64,000 nt of DNA from positions 124,001-188,000 of the forward strand of contig BAAHQB010000003.1 in assembly GCA_054601695.1 (NCBI GenBank), written 5' to 3'. Made by a program: the position numbers and the translations under genes. This document shows positions 1 through 64,000 of the stretch, piece by piece (the first letter of the stretch is position 1; each line of letters begins with the position of its first letter). The notes beneath the pieces are model-generated. The model did not search any database. It worked only from the letters and a program-made list of their open reading frames with translations, and was not told where the DNA came from. This stretch comes from Amorphochlora amoebiformis. Taxonomy: Eukaryota > Cercozoa > Chlorarachniophyceae.

Positions 1-222
1 CAGGATTGAATAAGCACGTACATATATAAATGTATACAGTATATATATATATATATACATACATACATATTTATATATATATATATATATATACATATGT
101 ATATATATATATGTATATATATATATGTATACATATGCATATTTATTATATATATATGTACATATATATATATATATATTATATATATATATATATACCT
201 ATAATACTTGTTTAAAATATAC

Positions 223-14274
<14,052 letters not shown>

Positions 14275-14406
14275 TTTTCTCCTATATATATATTATATGT
14301 GTATATAGATATATGGATATGAATATGCATAACAATATATATTTATATATAAATATATAATTTAAATATATATATATATATATATGTATATATTGTTCAA
14401 TATGTA

Positions 14407-14489
<83 letters not shown>

Positions 14490-14540
14490 GTCTTTTTCGG
14501 AAGCGAAACCCCCCCCAGAAACCCTCTATCATTCTCCTAT
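14490..14540 (-). repeat. Degraded upstream copy of the first exon, with ATG
   Basis: The minus strand reads GGAGAATGATAGAGGGTTTC, then a poly-G run, then TTTCGCTTCCGAAAAAGAC. This parallels the exon at 14274-14227 (ATGGACAATTTC..., CTTCCGGAAAAGAC). It ends in TA repeat where the true exon goes on to AAGAAAC and a donor. It looks like a 5'-edge tandem duplication followed by poly-G expansion. Confidence 0.55.
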
Positions 14541-14689
14541 ACACATTATAAATATATATAAATATACTACATATAAAAATGCATAACAGTGTATATATAT
14601 ACATATATATATATATATATAAGTTTATAAATATACATATAATCACAACATCAAATATATATACACACAAGGTCACACACACACACACA

Positions 14690-14742
14690 TACACACATCA
14701 TATGTACACACAAGCACACAGACATACACAAGCATATATATG

Positions 14743-14808
<66 letters not shown>

Positions 14809-14829
14809 AGCACACAAACACACACAAGC

Positions 14830-14861
<32 letters not shown>

Positions 14862-14879
14862 GAATATATATGTATATAC

Positions 14880-14925
<46 letters not shown>

Positions 14926-15344
14926 TATACATATATATTATATATAATGTTTATATGTGCAAACGTACACAAGCATACATACACACGCATACACACACTC
15001 ACATACACACACGTATTTACACACACACACACACACATACGTATTTACACACACGCACACACACACAACATCAGTGACGCATTCACATATCTTATCGTGT
15101 ATATATACACACACACGTATCAATACACATACACGCATACACATACACGCATACACATACACATACACGCATACACATACACGCATACACATACACGCAT
15201 ACACATACACGCATACACGTACACACATACACATACACGCATACACATAAACGCATACACATACACGCATACACATACACGCATACACACAGAGAGAGAC
15301 ATACACGTGTGTAGACACTTTACAAACATCCTGCACATTTACAT

Positions 15345-15378
<34 letters not shown>

Positions 15379-15455
15379 TATATATATGTGTATATATATA
15401 TATATTCATATATACACATATACATATAATATATACATATATATATATATATATA

Positions 15456-15534
<79 letters not shown>

Positions 15535-15535
15535 A

Positions 15536-15596
<61 letters not shown>

Positions 15597-15640
15597 CGAT
15601 ATGCATATATAGATTTGCAACACACATATAAAAACGAAAC
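14690..15640. repeat. Divergent spacer: AC-rich minisatellite and TA tracts
   Basis: ACACAC runs and an ACACGCATACACAT minisatellite (15120-15290) are flanked by long TA tracts (14760-14930, 15350-15595). No exon was found. The region lies between the start of the minus-strand gene and that of the plus-strand gene. Confidence 0.85.
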
Positions 15641-16261
15641 ATATACTAACAACGTATATACTTTTCTCTCAATACACATTCGATTCAATATTTTGCTAAA
15701 TTTTTTCCATGATTAGAGTGCTAGATAAAAAAATAGACCAAAATAGACACGTGGCCGAAAAAGGCGCAATAGCTTCCAACAGTCACGCGCGTTTTTTACA
15801 TTTCCTCAAGAGAAATAAAATATATTTCGGATCAGACCTTCCTCCAAACTGCTTCCAATCCGAATAAAACGATGAATACAGCTATCCACAGCTGTCCCCC
15901 CCCCCTTCCGTGTCTTGCTTGCCGAGTTCTCACAATATTTTTTCAGGACTTCGTGCGGATATTTAATGTTAGATGTCTGAATATTACTATATAAAATATA
16001 CGTATATCCGATGATTTGATAATGCCATATTGAATTAATAATACCCTAATGTATTAAATATCAGATATTCATATATTAATCTATTATTATAGTAATATCC
16101 TTCTAAGATATCATAATATAAAGGAATGGTCCGACTCATCCGAAACCAACGACCCCGCGCTTCCCTCCCTTTTCCCTCCCCCCCCCCCCGATCTTTTTCT
16201 TCCTGAATCCCTTCCTTCCCTTCCTCTCCATTCTGATTCTCCGAGACGGTTTTGCTCGAAG
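15640..16261 (+). promoter_or_regulatory. Candidate promoter and 5' UTR of the plus-strand gene
   Basis: This is one of the longest stretches of ordinary composition in the window. It contains a CACGTG (about 15749), poly-C runs at 15897-15905 and 16177-16189, and a pyrimidine-rich leader (CTTCCTGAATCCCTTCC region) directly before the ATG at 16262. I infer promoter and leader function from position between two divergent start exons. No specific core motif was identified. Confidence 0.4.
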
Positions 16262-63523
<47,262 letters not shown>

Positions 63524-63546
63524 AACCCAAGGGTAGGAGTTTAGTG

Positions 63547-63603
63547 GGGTTAGGGTTAGGGTTAGGATTAGGGTTAGGGTTAGGGTTATGGTTGTGGTTC
63601 GGG

Positions 63604-63606
<3 letters not shown>
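63547..63606 (-). repeat. TTAGGG tract just after the last exon
   Basis: About nine TTAGGG units with variants (GGATTAG, GGTTATGG, GGTTGTGG) begin 24 bases after the TAG. This is the only telomere-type tract in the window that reads TTAGGG on the sense strand of the neighbouring gene. Confidence 0.93.
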
Positions 63607-63649
<43 letters not shown>

Positions 63650-63690
63650 ATGTGTGTGTGTGTTGTGTGTGTATTATACATATATATATG

Positions 63691-63780
<90 letters not shown>

Positions 63781-63856
63781 TATAATATATATATGCATAT
63801 ATATATATATATGTGTGTGTGTGTATGTAATAAATCTACCAAAGAAGAATCTGCCC

Positions 63857-63912
<56 letters not shown>

Positions 63913-64000
63913 TATATAATATATATATGTGTGCATATTATATAAATAAATATATACACATAATACATATATATATAAACATACATACACATATATAATA

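Overview
This is eukaryotic nuclear DNA. It has no bacterial gene layout. Islands of ordinary-composition sequence, 30-150 bases long, sit in a matrix of (TA)n microsatellite. Nearly all island edges read as spliceosomal acceptors (..AG) and donors (GTATAT, GTAAAT, GTGAGA, one GCAAGT). Telomere-type TTAGGG/CCCTAA tracts recur inside the window. I cannot name the lineage. A protist with a TTAGGG-type telomere and microsatellite-filled introns fits, but no rRNA or marker gene is present to place it. The long Tyr/Ile-rich open frames are translations of the TA matrix, not genes.

Layout. A minus-strand gene appears to start at an ATG at 14274 and run left to at least 223, with about 11 different exons, one present in four intact copies. 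From 14.3 to 16.26 kb lies a divergent intergenic region with an ordinary-composition, pyrimidine-rich 5' flank. A plus-strand gene starts with an ATG at 16262. I can follow it through about 45 exons to 63.5 kb: roughly 3.0 kb of coding sequence in 47 kb. Reading phases agree at almost every junction. The exceptions are the middle of a PH domain (24.7-27.9 kb) and the exon at 42.97 kb, so I treat it as probably one gene. In several exons more than one frame is open, and there I chose the frame by phase.

The plus-strand product begins with a charged helical segment. It continues with a DEP domain split over four exons (21.05-23.13 kb) and a PH-like domain (23.3-27.9 kb, with the C-terminal helix Trp in DAKRWVQVV). 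A basic/acidic linker follows (29.1-34.0 kb), then a long helical region resembling an armadillo/HEAT-type solenoid (35.3-60.2 kb), and a C-terminal coiled coil (61.6-63.5 kb). This suggests a large membrane-associated signalling or trafficking scaffold. A BEACH-protein relationship for the solenoid is only a guess. The minus-strand product is not recognised.

The most striking pattern is a rule of exon-edge duplication. Partial copies of an exon's first bases, with its acceptor, lie upstream of the intact exon. Partial copies of its last bases, with its donor, lie downstream. This holds for more than 20 exons on both strands, so most introns carry decoy splice sites. It is what repeated tandem duplication with one breakpoint in (TA)n and one in the exon would leave. 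Introns also carry telomere-type arrays that read CCCTAA on the sense strand of both genes, a small hairpin-bearing element linked to those arrays, a ~390-bp (CG)n tract, and many minisatellites.
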